Below, piece after piece: positions 43,047-51,007 of a stretch of DNA of 64,000 bases. Source of the DNA: an uncultured Eggerthella sp. (GTDB taxonomy: Bacteria; Actinomycetota; Coriobacteriia; Coriobacteriales; Eggerthellaceae); NCBI GenBank assembly GCA_900542265.1, contig UQML01000009.1:1-64000 (forward strand), given 5' to 3'. The first letter of the stretch is position 1; each line of letters starts with the position of its first letter. Made by a program: the position numbers and the translations under genes. The notes beneath the pieces are model-generated. The model had not been told where the DNA came from, ran no database searches, and was given only the letters and a program-made list of their open reading frames with translations.

Positions 43047-43735
43047 CGCAATCGGAAACGAAAAATGCGAACTCGCTTGTTACGACAGGCACAGCAGATG
43101 TAACCGTTGTGCAAACCGCAGAGGGAGAGACTACTGCAAAAATAGCTGCACGTGTGGCGCGTGTTGAGCGCAAAACCAAAGAAACTGATATCACCGTTGA
43201 AATTAACCTTGATGGTACGGGTGTCACTGCTATTAATACCGGCGTACCTTTTTTTGATCATATGCTTGATGCGTTTGGTCGTCATGGGCTGTTTGATCTT
43301 ACTATTGAGGCTCATGGAGACACCGAGGTTGATGATCATCATACGGTAGAGGACGTGGGTATTGTGCTTGGTCAGGCCATTGCACAGGCACTCGGGGATA
43401 AGCGCGGGATTACCCGTTTTGCTTCTCCTTCTATTCCTATGGATGAGTCACTTGTGATGGCAGCTGTTGATATTTCTGGACGTGGTGGCTTTTATGGTGG
43501 CCTTGACCTTCCGTTTGGAAAAGTGGGTACGTTTGACACCCAGCTTCCGCAAGAATTCTTTGTTGCGCTTGCTACTAACGCAGGTATTACGTTGCATGTT
43601 CACGCGCTTACCGGTACCAATGTGCATCACTTAATTGAAGCTGCATTTAAGGCATGTGGTCGTGCGCTTTGTGAAGCATGCGCGCTCAATCCCCGCATCG
43701 CCAATCAACTTCCTTCCACCAAGGGAAGCTTGTAG
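43043..43735 (+). CDS. hisB: imidazoleglycerol-phosphate dehydratase
   Basis: This manganese enzyme dehydrates imidazoleglycerol-phosphate. The 230-residue protein has only the dehydratase domain, with no phosphatase fusion. Metal-binding motifs are FFDHMLDAFGRHG, DDHHTVEDVGI and HVHALTGTNVHHLIEAAFKA. About 35 N-terminal residues are extra relative to usual family members. It is coupled to hisC by ATGA overlap. Confidence 0.95.
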   Translation: MTQSETKNANSLVTTGTADVTVVQTAEGETTAKIAARVARVERKTKETDITVEINLDGTGVTAINTGVPFFDHMLDAFGRHGLFDLTIEAHGDTEVDDHHTVEDVGIVLGQAIAQALGDKRGITRFASPSIPMDESLVMAAVDISGRGGFYGGLDLPFGKVGTFDTQLPQEFFVALATNAGITLHVHALTGTNVHHLIEAAFKACGRALCEACALNPRIANQLPSTKGSL

Positions 43736-43759
43736 GTGTGGGTGTAGGCAGGACGTGTA

Positions 43760-44419
43760 ATGATTGCTGTAATTGATTATTGCAAAGGGAATTTGAAGAG
43801 CGTTGAGCGGGGGCTTATTGGTGCAGGTGCTGATGCGCGTATCACCGATGATCCGCGTGTAATTGCGCAAGCAGAAGCGCTTGTTTTGCCTGGTGTGGGT
43901 GCGTTTGCGGATGCATCGGCATTTATGCAAGAAAGCGGCCAGATGGACGTGATTTATGATGCCGTGGTGAATCGTGGGGTGCCGTTTTTAGGAATCTGTC
44001 TGGGTGAGCAACTCATGTTTGCGGCAGGAGAGGAAGGCGCACAACCTGGCACAACGGTGCGAGGCTTAGGCTTTTTGGAAGGAGTCAGCACCAAGCTTCC
44101 TACGACGGATGCAGCAGGAAATACTTACAAGATTCCGCATGTGGGCTGGAATTCAATCGAGTTTGATGCTGATGCGACTGATGATGAAAAGTCGCCGCTC
44201 TTGTGCGATATTAAACCGGGCGAATACTTTTACTTCACTCATTCCTATTGCGCTCCTGACACATCAGCGGTGCTAGCCTACACGACGCACTCATGTACGT
44301 TTCCTTCGGTGGTTCAGTATGGGGATCATGCGTACGGGGTGCAGTTTCATCCAGAGAAATCCTCTGATGCAGGCGCGCAGTTGTTGAAAAATTTCGTGCG
44401 ACTAGCAAAGCGCGTCTAG
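43760..44419 (+). CDS. hisH: imidazole glycerol phosphate synthase, glutaminase subunit
   Basis: This class I glutamine amidotransferase feeds ammonia to HisF. It has 219 residues, with oxyanion-strand region LPGVGAFADA, nucleophile motif GICLGEQLMFA (the family usually has GICLGMQ) and catalytic His/Glu in GVQFHPEKS. The partner hisF is three genes later in the same operon. Confidence 0.95.
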   Translation: MIAVIDYCKGNLKSVERGLIGAGADARITDDPRVIAQAEALVLPGVGAFADASAFMQESGQMDVIYDAVVNRGVPFLGICLGEQLMFAAGEEGAQPGTTVRGLGFLEGVSTKLPTTDAAGNTYKIPHVGWNSIEFDADATDDEKSPLLCDIKPGEYFYFTHSYCAPDTSAVLAYTTHSCTFPSVVQYGDHAYGVQFHPEKSSDAGAQLLKNFVRLAKRV

Positions 44420-44456
44420 GCAGTGCCATCGAGCGCCTAAAAGAAAGGATATAAGC

Positions 44457-45194
44457 ATGGATTTATTGCCTGCAATTGATATTTTAGGAGGCAAGGCGGT
44501 TCGTCTTGCTAAAGGCGACTACTCCAAAGTTACTATCTACAATGACGACCCCATCGCTCAAGCACGCCAATTTAAAGAGGCGGGTGCTGATTGGATTCAT
44601 GTGGTGGATTTGGATGGTGCTCGTACAGGAGAGCCGGCAAATATTGCGGTTATTGAGGGCATCATTGCTGAGACAGGTTTGAAGATTGAAGTTGGTGGCG
44701 GGGTGCGTAATCGCGCGACAATTGATCGCTTGGTTGAAGCGGGTGCAAGCCGCATTGTACTCGGAACCTCGCTGGTGAGCGATAGTGCGTTTGCACGTGA
44801 GGCGCTTGCCGCATACCCTGACATCTTGACAGCGGGTGTGGACGCTAAAAATGGTGAGGTTGCTGTTGCAGGATGGGAAGAGGGCGCTGGTGTTGGTGCG
44901 GAAGATTTTGTCGCACACATGGCAGAACTCGGTTTCAAACATCTAGTCTTTACGGATATTTCACGTGATGGAATGCGTACCGGAATTGATGCGGAACGCT
45001 ATGCTCATCTTGCGTTCATCTTTGGTAATCCGGTGATTGCATCAGGTGGAGTAAAGGATATGACGGATCTTGAGAACCTTGCCAAGGTGGCATCTTCTAT
45101 TGAGGGCGTCATTGCAGGACGTGCTATTTATGAGGGTAGCCTTGACGTAGCTGCGGCCGCAGCGTTTTGCAAACAAGTAAGTGAAGAGCGATAG
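44457..45194 (+). CDS. hisA: ProFAR isomerase (phosphoribosylformimino-AICAR-phosphate isomerase)
   Basis: This TIM-barrel enzyme opens the ribose ring of ProFAR by Amadori rearrangement. It has 245 residues. Catalytic Asp near the N-terminus (LLPAIDILGGKAVRL), HVVDLDGAR, the phosphate loop EVGGGVRN and the second acid in TDISRDGMRTG are all present. AAAGGAT precedes the ATG. It lies between hisH and hisF, the usual order. Confidence 0.95.
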   Translation: MDLLPAIDILGGKAVRLAKGDYSKVTIYNDDPIAQARQFKEAGADWIHVVDLDGARTGEPANIAVIEGIIAETGLKIEVGGGVRNRATIDRLVEAGASRIVLGTSLVSDSAFAREALAAYPDILTAGVDAKNGEVAVAGWEEGAGVGAEDFVAHMAELGFKHLVFTDISRDGMRTGIDAERYAHLAFIFGNPVIASGGVKDMTDLENLAKVASSIEGVIAGRAIYEGSLDVAAAAAFCKQVSEER

Positions 45195-45209
45195 GCAAGC
45201 GAGGCACAC

Positions 45210-45974
45210 ATGCTCACCAAACGTGTTATCCCGTGTATGGATGTCAAAGATGGTCGCGTTGTTAAAGGCGTCAACTTTGTAAATCTACGTGATGCAGGAG
45301 ACCCTATCGAACTTGCTCAGCGCTATGATGAACAAAAGGCTGATGAGGTTATCTTTCTTGATATCACGGCTACCTCTGACGGACGTGCAACGACCGTGGA
45401 TATGGCATCGCGTGCCTCTGAGGAACTACACTTGCCTTATTGTGTAGGTGGCGGATTTCGTAGTGTTGAAGATATTCGCACGATGATTGCGGCGGGTGCT
45501 GACAAGATTTCTATTAACTCAGCTGCGCTTGCCAACCCTGAGCTTATTACTATTGCCGCTGCTGCGTTTGGCACCCAAGCAATTTTATGTGCTATTGACG
45601 CCAAGCAAGTGCCGGGCAATCCCAATAAGTGGGAAGTCTATGTGCATGGCGGGCGTAAAAATACGGGTGTCGATGCGGTTGAGTGGGCAGCAGAAGCAGC
45701 TCGTCGCGGAGCGGGCGAAATTTTACTTACTTCCATGGATAGAGATGGCTCCAAGGATGGTTTTGATCTAGCCTTGACACGTGCAGTTGCGCGCGCGGTT
45801 TCTATTCCAGTGATTGCTTCAGGAGGCGTGGGCAAACTCGAGCATTTTGCGGAAGGCATTCTTGAAGGGGAGGCCGATGCGGTGTTAGCGGCGAGCGTTT
45901 TTCATTTTGGTGAACTTACCATCCGCGAGGTAAAAGAGTATATGGCCTCTTGTGGTATTCCGGTACGTTTGTAG
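45210..45974 (+). CDS. hisF: imidazole glycerol phosphate synthase, cyclase subunit
   Basis: This TIM-barrel cyclase uses ammonia from HisH to form IGP and AICAR. It has 254 residues. The catalytic Asp is in VIPCMDVKDGRVVKG, and the second is in LTSMDRDGSKDGFD. Phosphate-binding loops CVGGGFRS and ASGGVGKLEH are intact. It is followed by a 100-bp gap before hisI with a C8 run. Confidence 0.96.
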   Translation: MLTKRVIPCMDVKDGRVVKGVNFVNLRDAGDPIELAQRYDEQKADEVIFLDITATSDGRATTVDMASRASEELHLPYCVGGGFRSVEDIRTMIAAGADKISINSAALANPELITIAAAAFGTQAILCAIDAKQVPGNPNKWEVYVHGGRKNTGVDAVEWAAEAARRGAGEILLTSMDRDGSKDGFDLALTRAVARAVSIPVIASGGVGKLEHFAEGILEGEADAVLAASVFHFGELTIREVKEYMASCGIPVRL

Positions 45975-45998
45975 CGGTCTAAAAATACCATCGCTAAG

Positions 45999-46046
45999 CC
46001 CCCCCCAAACCCCATCACTAAATTTCATCACTAAATCTCATCCCCG
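45999..46046 (+). repeat. C8 tract and 13-bp repeats between hisF and hisI
   Basis: A run of eight C (45999-46006) is followed by catcactaaattt/catcactaaatct repeats. This is the largest gap in the his operon. The run is intergenic, so slippage would change spacing, not a reading frame. Confidence 0.6.
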
Positions 46047-46074
46047 CTTGATAGATTCGTAAGGAGAGACCCCT

Positions 46075-46422
46075 ATGACCCATGAACTCACTGCAGAGCA
46101 AAGCGCCATCATTAGCGAGCTTGCCTATAACGAGCAGGGTTTGATTCCGTGTATTGTGCAAGATGCTGACACGCTTGAGATCTTGATGATGGCGTGGATG
46201 AATGAGGAGTCGGTGCGTCGCACGCTCACGGAGCGCACAACTTGGTTTTGGTCGCGTTCGCGCAATAAGTTTTGGCACAAAGGAGAAGAGTCGGGCAACA
46301 CGCAAGCGCTCGTCGCACTTTTGTATGATTGCGATGAGGATTGTTTGCTTGCACAAGTTCACCCCAAAGGCCCCGCCTGCCACACAGGCGAGAGAACGTG
46401 CTTTTATCGCGCGTTGTTGTAG
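46075..46422 (+). CDS. hisI: phosphoribosyl-AMP cyclohydrolase
   Basis: This zinc enzyme opens the adenine ring of phosphoribosyl-AMP. The 115-residue, stand-alone HisI has MMAWMNEESVRRTLTERTTW, FWSRSRNKFWHKGEESGN and the Zn/Mg ligands DCDEDCLL and CHTGERTCF. No HisE (PRA-PH) domain is fused, and neither hisE nor a HisN phosphatase is found in this cluster, so those steps must be encoded elsewhere. AAGGAGAG precedes the ATG. Confidence 0.95.
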   Translation: MTHELTAEQSAIISELAYNEQGLIPCIVQDADTLEILMMAWMNEESVRRTLTERTTWFWSRSRNKFWHKGEESGNTQALVALLYDCDEDCLLAQVHPKGPACHTGERTCFYRALL

Positions 46423-46599
46423 TATACTTACGCATTACACTGCTACGACAAAGACAGTATCGGTGAGATACGCAGATCCCACCAGAGAAAAGACGCACGG
46501 TTGAGATATGTATGCAGACTTACGCGTTGCGCACATGTTGCGGGCGCATGTCCTGCAAGTGCACTCAAGCATGGCTGGAACGTCTTAGGATAAGCAAAC

Positions 46600-46981
46600 C
46601 GATAATTCCCTTTATCAGCAGCACATCTGAACCAGGACATGAAAATGTGGTGAGGTTAGATAGATGGGTAAGCTCCAGGAAAGTAAACTCTAGGTGAACT
46701 AAGCCCCATCGTCATCACGCCAATTCATGAGACTTATAAAGTAGGATGTGACGGTCAGCTTCCCGTACAAAGAACAGATACGAGTGGGTTGTTTTTGTAC
46801 GCTTATGGCGTGTGAGCCACGCGCAAGAAACCAGTGCACAAACAATCAACCAAGGTGGTACCGCGAGAGTCTTTTTCGTCCTTGGATCATCGCTTCGGAC
46901 ATACGATATTGGGTAGACAGCCCGCACGTCGCATTTTTCCAAAGCGAGACCTGATCACAGGATGAAAAGGACTCTTTTTTA
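46600..46981 (+). promoter_or_regulatory. T-box riboswitch of pheST
   Basis: The T-box core AAGGTGGTACCGCG is at 46852-46865. Immediately after, AGAGTCTTTTTCGTCC can pair with GGATGAAAAGGACTCT (about 46960-46975), which is followed by TTTTTT, forming the terminator. The core sequence is the antiterminator partner for the uncharged tRNA end. A TTC followed by A at 46725-46728 is a possible Phe specifier, after an AGTA/GGTG-containing segment that may be stem I. The 5' limit is uncertain. A TATACT box at 46424-46429 could be the promoter. Confidence 0.9.
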
Positions 46982-47021
46982 GTTGGAAAGAAAGAGTTGT
47001 AAGAGAAAGGTGAGATGCCAC

Positions 47022-48083
47022 ATGGCTATTGTTGAAGAAGTCAACGCATTGCGTACTTCTACGCTTGATCGCATTGCAACAGCAGCTGATACGGAAGCAC
47101 TTGAAGGCATCCGTATTGAAGTAGTAGGCAAGTCAGGAACACTGACAAGCTATTTGCGTTCGATGGGGCAGGTGCCCAAAGAGGAGCGCGCCGAGGTCGG
47201 CAAGACCGTAAATGCGGTGCGTAATGAAGTGGAAGCGGCGCTTGAATCAAAGAAAGCAGCGCTTTCTGCAACTGAGCTTGAGGCAAAAATGGCGGCCGAT
47301 GCAGTTGATATCACCCTTCCTGGTCGCTCTCAGCAAATGGGCACGCGCCATTTAATTAACGCGATTACGGATGAAATTGCTGAGGTGTTCTTGGGCCTTG
47401 GTTATACGGTAGCAACTGGTCCTGAAGTTGAAACGGATTGGTATAACTTCACTGCGCTCAATGCTCCAGCTGACCATCCATCACGCTCTATGCAAGATAC
47501 CTTTTATGTCGTGGATAAATCAGGCGATGAGGCTAATGTCAAAGGTGAGTCTGATGTATTGTTGCGTACGCAAACTTCTGGCGTACAGGTTCATGTGATG
47601 GAAGATCAAGAGCTTCCCATCTACATTATTGCGCCGGGTAAAGTATATCGTCGCGACGTGGCTGACCCATCGCACCTTCCTCAATTTACCCAGGTTGAAG
47701 GACTTGTCGTGGATAAGGGCATCACATTTGGTGACTTAAAAGGCACGCTGGATTACTTCTGCAAGCAGATGTTTGGGCCTGAGCGCAAAACGCGTTTCCG
47801 CGCACATTTCTTCCCGTTTACCGAGCCTTCAGCAGAGGTCGATGTGTCATGCGGCATCTGTCATGGAGAAGGTTGTCGTATGTGTAAAGGCACGGGCTGG
47901 CTTGAAATCTTGGGCTGCGGCATGGTTGATCCAAACGTATTGCGCATGTCCGGTATTGATCCTGAAGTCTACTCCGGTTTTGCGTTTGGTGTTGGCGTTG
48001 AGCGCGTCGCGTGCTTGAAATATAACGTTCCTGATTTGCGCATGCTTCTTGAAGGCGACATGCGTTTCTTGCGTCAATTCTAG
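47022..48083 (+). CDS. pheS: phenylalanyl-tRNA synthetase alpha subunit
   Basis: This is the catalytic subunit of the (alpha-beta)2 class II synthetase. It has about 353 residues. An N-terminal helical coiled coil binds tRNA. The core starts with GRSQQMGTRHLINAI (motif 1 region), motif 2 includes RTQTSGVQVHVM, and motif 3 is GFAFGVGVERVACLKY. A cysteine-rich loop CGICHGEGCRMCKGTGW may bind zinc. An upstream ATG at 46983 was rejected because the ATG at 47022 follows GAAAGGTGAG. It is controlled by the T-box. Confidence 0.96.
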   Translation: MAIVEEVNALRTSTLDRIATAADTEALEGIRIEVVGKSGTLTSYLRSMGQVPKEERAEVGKTVNAVRNEVEAALESKKAALSATELEAKMAADAVDITLPGRSQQMGTRHLINAITDEIAEVFLGLGYTVATGPEVETDWYNFTALNAPADHPSRSMQDTFYVVDKSGDEANVKGESDVLLRTQTSGVQVHVMEDQELPIYIIAPGKVYRRDVADPSHLPQFTQVEGLVVDKGITFGDLKGTLDYFCKQMFGPERKTRFRAHFFPFTEPSAEVDVSCGICHGEGCRMCKGTGWLEILGCGMVDPNVLRMSGIDPEVYSGFAFGVGVERVACLKYNVPDLRMLLEGDMRFLRQF

Positions 48084-48094
48084 GAGGTCATACT

Positions 48095-50596
48095 ATGAGA
48101 GTTTCCTTAAAATGGCTTGAAAACTACGTCGCCGTTCCTTCTGACTTAAAGGCATTTTGCGATCCTCTTGATTTAACCGGTACCGGTGTTGAAGGGGTAG
48201 AGCGCACAGGAGATGCCTTTGATCACGTGGTCACAGGCGTTGTTCTTGAAAAAGAAGCCCATCCTGATTCTGATCATATGTGGGTTACCAAGGTGGATGT
48301 GGGAGAAGATGAACCCCTCCAAATTGTGTGTGGTGCTCAAAACTTCAACCAGGGTGACCACATTGTCGTCGCCAAAATTGGCGCGGTGCTTCCTGGGGAT
48401 TTCAAAATTAAAAAGTCAAAGCTCCGTGGCGTTGTGTCTATGGGCATGAATTGCTCTGCGCGTGAGTTGGGTATTGGCTCAGATCACGATGGCATTATGA
48501 TTTTGCCTCCTGACGCTCCGGTAGGCGTTCCTTTTGCTGACTACATGAAGCTTGCTGATACGGTGCTTGATCTTGAGATCACGCCTAACCGTCCTGATTG
48601 CTTATCCATGGTGGGCATGGCGCGCGAGGTGGGCGCTATGTATCAGGAGGACTTCGAAAATCCGCTTAGCTCTATGGCTGCTGAACTCCACGAGGACCCA
48701 TCACTTCCTAAGACCGCAGACCTTGCAACTGTTGAGATTGCTGATGCAAACCGCTGCAAGCGCTATACGGCACGCGTGATCAAAAACGTCAAAGTTGGTC
48801 CATCTCCCGACTGGTTGGCTGAGCGCGTCACGGCTGCCGGCGCTCGTTCCATTAATAATGTGGTCGATGTCACCAACTATATCCTTTTCCTCTTTGGACA
48901 GCCTTTACATGCTTTTGATTACGACAAAATTGCAGATCAAGCAGGCGATGGGGCAGCCAATACTGCAACTGCCAATGCTGTGGCTGGCTCTGGTGTAGCG
49001 CACATCATCGTCCGTCCTGCTCACGAGAGAGAAATCCTTACCACCCTTGATGGGGAAGAGCGTGCTCTCACTCCTGATATGACCGTTATTTCTACTCCTG
49101 AGCACGCTATTGCCCTTGCAGGTGTCATGGGTGGTCTTGACTCTGAGGTTACGGATAACACTACAACGGTACTCTTGGAGACCGCAACCTTTAATCCTGG
49201 TCATACCTCACGTACCTCGCGTAACCTAGGTCTCATCTCTGAGGCTTCTATGCGTTATGAGCGTGGCGTGGATGATAACCCCATCGCCACTATCGCTGAT
49301 GCTGCAGCCGCGCTTCTTGCTGAGGTGTCTGGCGGTAGTGTGTGCGAAGGTCTTGTGGATGTCTACCCTGAGCAGACCATGCCTGTTGAGCTTACCTTTA
49401 GAATTCCACGTTTCCAGGCCATGATGGGTGCTGAGATTCCGCGTGATTTCATTGTGGATATCTTAGAGCGTCTTGGTTGTAAGGTTACCTACTCTGATCA
49501 TGACGCTGACGTGCTTGACGTTACCGCGCCAACCTTCCGTCCTGATCTTGAGCGCGAGATTGATCTCTATGAGGAAGTTTTGCGTCTCTATGGCATGGAT
49601 CGTATTCCTGCGACGCTTCCAGGTGGTCGTGGTCGTGTGGGCACGCGTTCAGTTGATGAGCAGAAGCTCGATATCATTAACAACACCATGCGTGCTTCCG
49701 GTTTGAATGAGACCATGACCTACTCGTTTGCAGACCCGCATGAGCTTGAAGATTTGCGTCTTCCGCTTGATGGCTTGGGCGAGCCTGTTGAGCTCATGAA
49801 CCCGCTCAATGCTGAGCAGTCCGTCATGCGTCAATCTATTATCCCCGGTCTTTTGCGCAGTGTCTCCTACAATCAAAACCGCGGCGTGAAAAACGTCGAG
49901 CTCTACGAAACGGGCGTAGTCTTCTTTGGCGCTGAGGGCAAGAAAAAGCCCAAAGAGCGCCGTCGTCTTGCTGCGGTGCTTGCGGGTGCTATGGGTGATC
50001 CTGCGTGGAATAATACCCCTGCTCCCTTTGATTTCTTCGACGGCAAAGGCGTGATTGAAAATCTTATTCGCGAGCTTGCTATTCCTAAAGCTCGTTTTAA
50101 GGCACTATCTGCCGATGAGGCACCACACTTGCAGCCTGGTCGTGCAGCGCAAGTGCTTTCTGGCGGTACAGTGCTTGGTTGGGTAGGCGAGATTCATCCG
50201 CTTGCTGCCAAGGCTTTTGATGCTGAGGCACCGGTGGTTGCTTTTGAGCTCGATCTTGATAAGCTCATTAGCACCAGTCAGCCCGCGCGTGACTACAAAG
50301 AAGTTCCTGTGTTCCCGGCGGTTACCATGGATGTTGCTTTTGTGGTTGATGAAGACGTCACTAACGAGCGCCTCATGCAGTGCATCTCATCTGCGGGTGG
50401 CAAGTTGTTAGACTCTGCCGCGTTATTTGATGTTTATAGAAGCGATGAGAAACTGGGTGCTGGCAAGAAATCCATGGCTTACGCCCTTGAATATCGCGCA
50501 GCTGATAGAACCCTCACCTCCGAAGAGGTCGAAAAGCAACACGACAAGCTTATCACTAAGGTCTGCAAAGCAACGGGTGCAGAGGTTCGCGGCTAA
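48095..50596 (+). CDS. pheT: phenylalanyl-tRNA synthetase beta subunit
   Basis: The 833-residue editing and tRNA-binding subunit has an N-terminal OB-fold EMAP-like domain (HPDSDHMWVTKVDVGE to ARELGIGSDHDGIMILP). B3/B4 editing and B5 domains follow, then a catalytic-like core (QSVMRQSIIPGLLRSVSYNQ) and a C-terminal anticodon-binding FDX-ACB domain (FPAVTMDVAFVVDEDVTN). An Ala-rich insertion follows HAFDYDKIADQ. It lies 11 bp after pheS, with GGAGG before the ATG. Confidence 0.96.
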   Translation: MRVSLKWLENYVAVPSDLKAFCDPLDLTGTGVEGVERTGDAFDHVVTGVVLEKEAHPDSDHMWVTKVDVGEDEPLQIVCGAQNFNQGDHIVVAKIGAVLPGDFKIKKSKLRGVVSMGMNCSARELGIGSDHDGIMILPPDAPVGVPFADYMKLADTVLDLEITPNRPDCLSMVGMAREVGAMYQEDFENPLSSMAAELHEDPSLPKTADLATVEIADANRCKRYTARVIKNVKVGPSPDWLAERVTAAGARSINNVVDVTNYILFLFGQPLHAFDYDKIADQAGDGAANTATANAVAGSGVAHIIVRPAHEREILTTLDGEERALTPDMTVISTPEHAIALAGVMGGLDSEVTDNTTTVLLETATFNPGHTSRTSRNLGLISEASMRYERGVDDNPIATIADAAAALLAEVSGGSVCEGLVDVYPEQTMPVELTFRIPRFQAMMGAEIPRDFIVDILERLGCKVTYSDHDADVLDVTAPTFRPDLEREIDLYEEVLRLYGMDRIPATLPGGRGRVGTRSVDEQKLDIINNTMRASGLNETMTYSFADPHELEDLRLPLDGLGEPVELMNPLNAEQSVMRQSIIPGLLRSVSYNQNRGVKNVELYETGVVFFGAEGKKKPKERRRLAAVLAGAMGDPAWNNTPAPFDFFDGKGVIENLIRELAIPKARFKALSADEAPHLQPGRAAQVLSGGTVLGWVGEIHPLAAKAFDAEAPVVAFELDLDKLISTSQPARDYKEVPVFPAVTMDVAFVVDEDVTNERLMQCISSAGGKLLDSAALFDVYRSDEKLGAGKKSMAYALEYRAADRTLTSEEVEKQHDKLITKVCKATGAEVRG

Positions 50597-50658
50597 AAGG
50601 ACAACGAATACAAGTTGCTGGAGTTGCGAGAGCGAGTTGTGAGTTAGCTCTTCAAAAA

Positions 50659-50678
50659 GGCTTCAATTAATTGAAGCC
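50659..50678. promoter_or_regulatory. perfect 20-bp palindrome GGCTTCAATTAATTGAAGCC
   Basis: It lies 62 bp after pheT and has no U-tract on the plus strand, though TTTTT follows it on the minus strand. Its half site resembles the GGCTTC...GAAGCC palindrome at 12485-12502. It could be a hairpin or a protein-binding site. Confidence 0.4.
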
Positions 50679-50710
50679 CGAGTAGTAGAACAACGCAATA
50701 TGAATTACTG

Positions 50711-50763
50711 ATGCCGCATGGTTTGCGATTGGCGTAAAGGGATGCAAACCGTGCGGCATTTGT
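50711..50763 (+). terminator. intrinsic terminator of pheST
   Basis: ATGCCGCATGGTTTGC (50711-50726) pairs with GCAAACCGTGCGGCAT (50744-50759), a 16-bp stem with one G-T pair. It is followed by TTGTTGCTTTC. It is one of the strongest hairpins in the window. The rest of the gap to 51007 has no gene. Confidence 0.75.
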
Positions 50764-50969
50764 TGCTTTCTATGAGGACTTGTGGCTTAAAGAGCGAACG
50801 GACGAGGTGTGACAAGGTGTTCGTTCGTTTCAAATTTATTTCTTTTTGTGATCAGATGCTTTAAAATATGCGCCATCTTTCATTATCGGGCAATAGCAGA
50901 AATCTATCCAAATAAGCACGATATGGAGAGAATAGCGATTACAACTTCTTTCATGGTATTTGGATAGAG

Positions 50970-51007
50970 AATCAGTTTATGGTGATTCTGCTTGAAAGAA
51001 GGTTGCT
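50970..51007 (+). promoter_or_regulatory. adhesin 1 leader hairpin and ribosome-binding site
   Basis: AGAATCA...TGATTCT (7-bp arms, 8-base loop) is followed by GCTTGAAAGAAGGTTGCT and the ATG. The adhesin 2 leader (56835-56879) has a comparable arrangement: AGCAGAG...CTCTGCT, then TGAAAGTAGGTCATC and ATG. A shared GCTTGAAAG-N-AGG stretch suggests common translational control. Confidence 0.45.

Noticed and set aside
46508..46588. His-rich 26-codon frame as a histidine attenuator peptide
   Set aside because: It lies downstream of the his operon and upstream of pheST, lacks a ribosome-binding site, and the region is a T-box leader.
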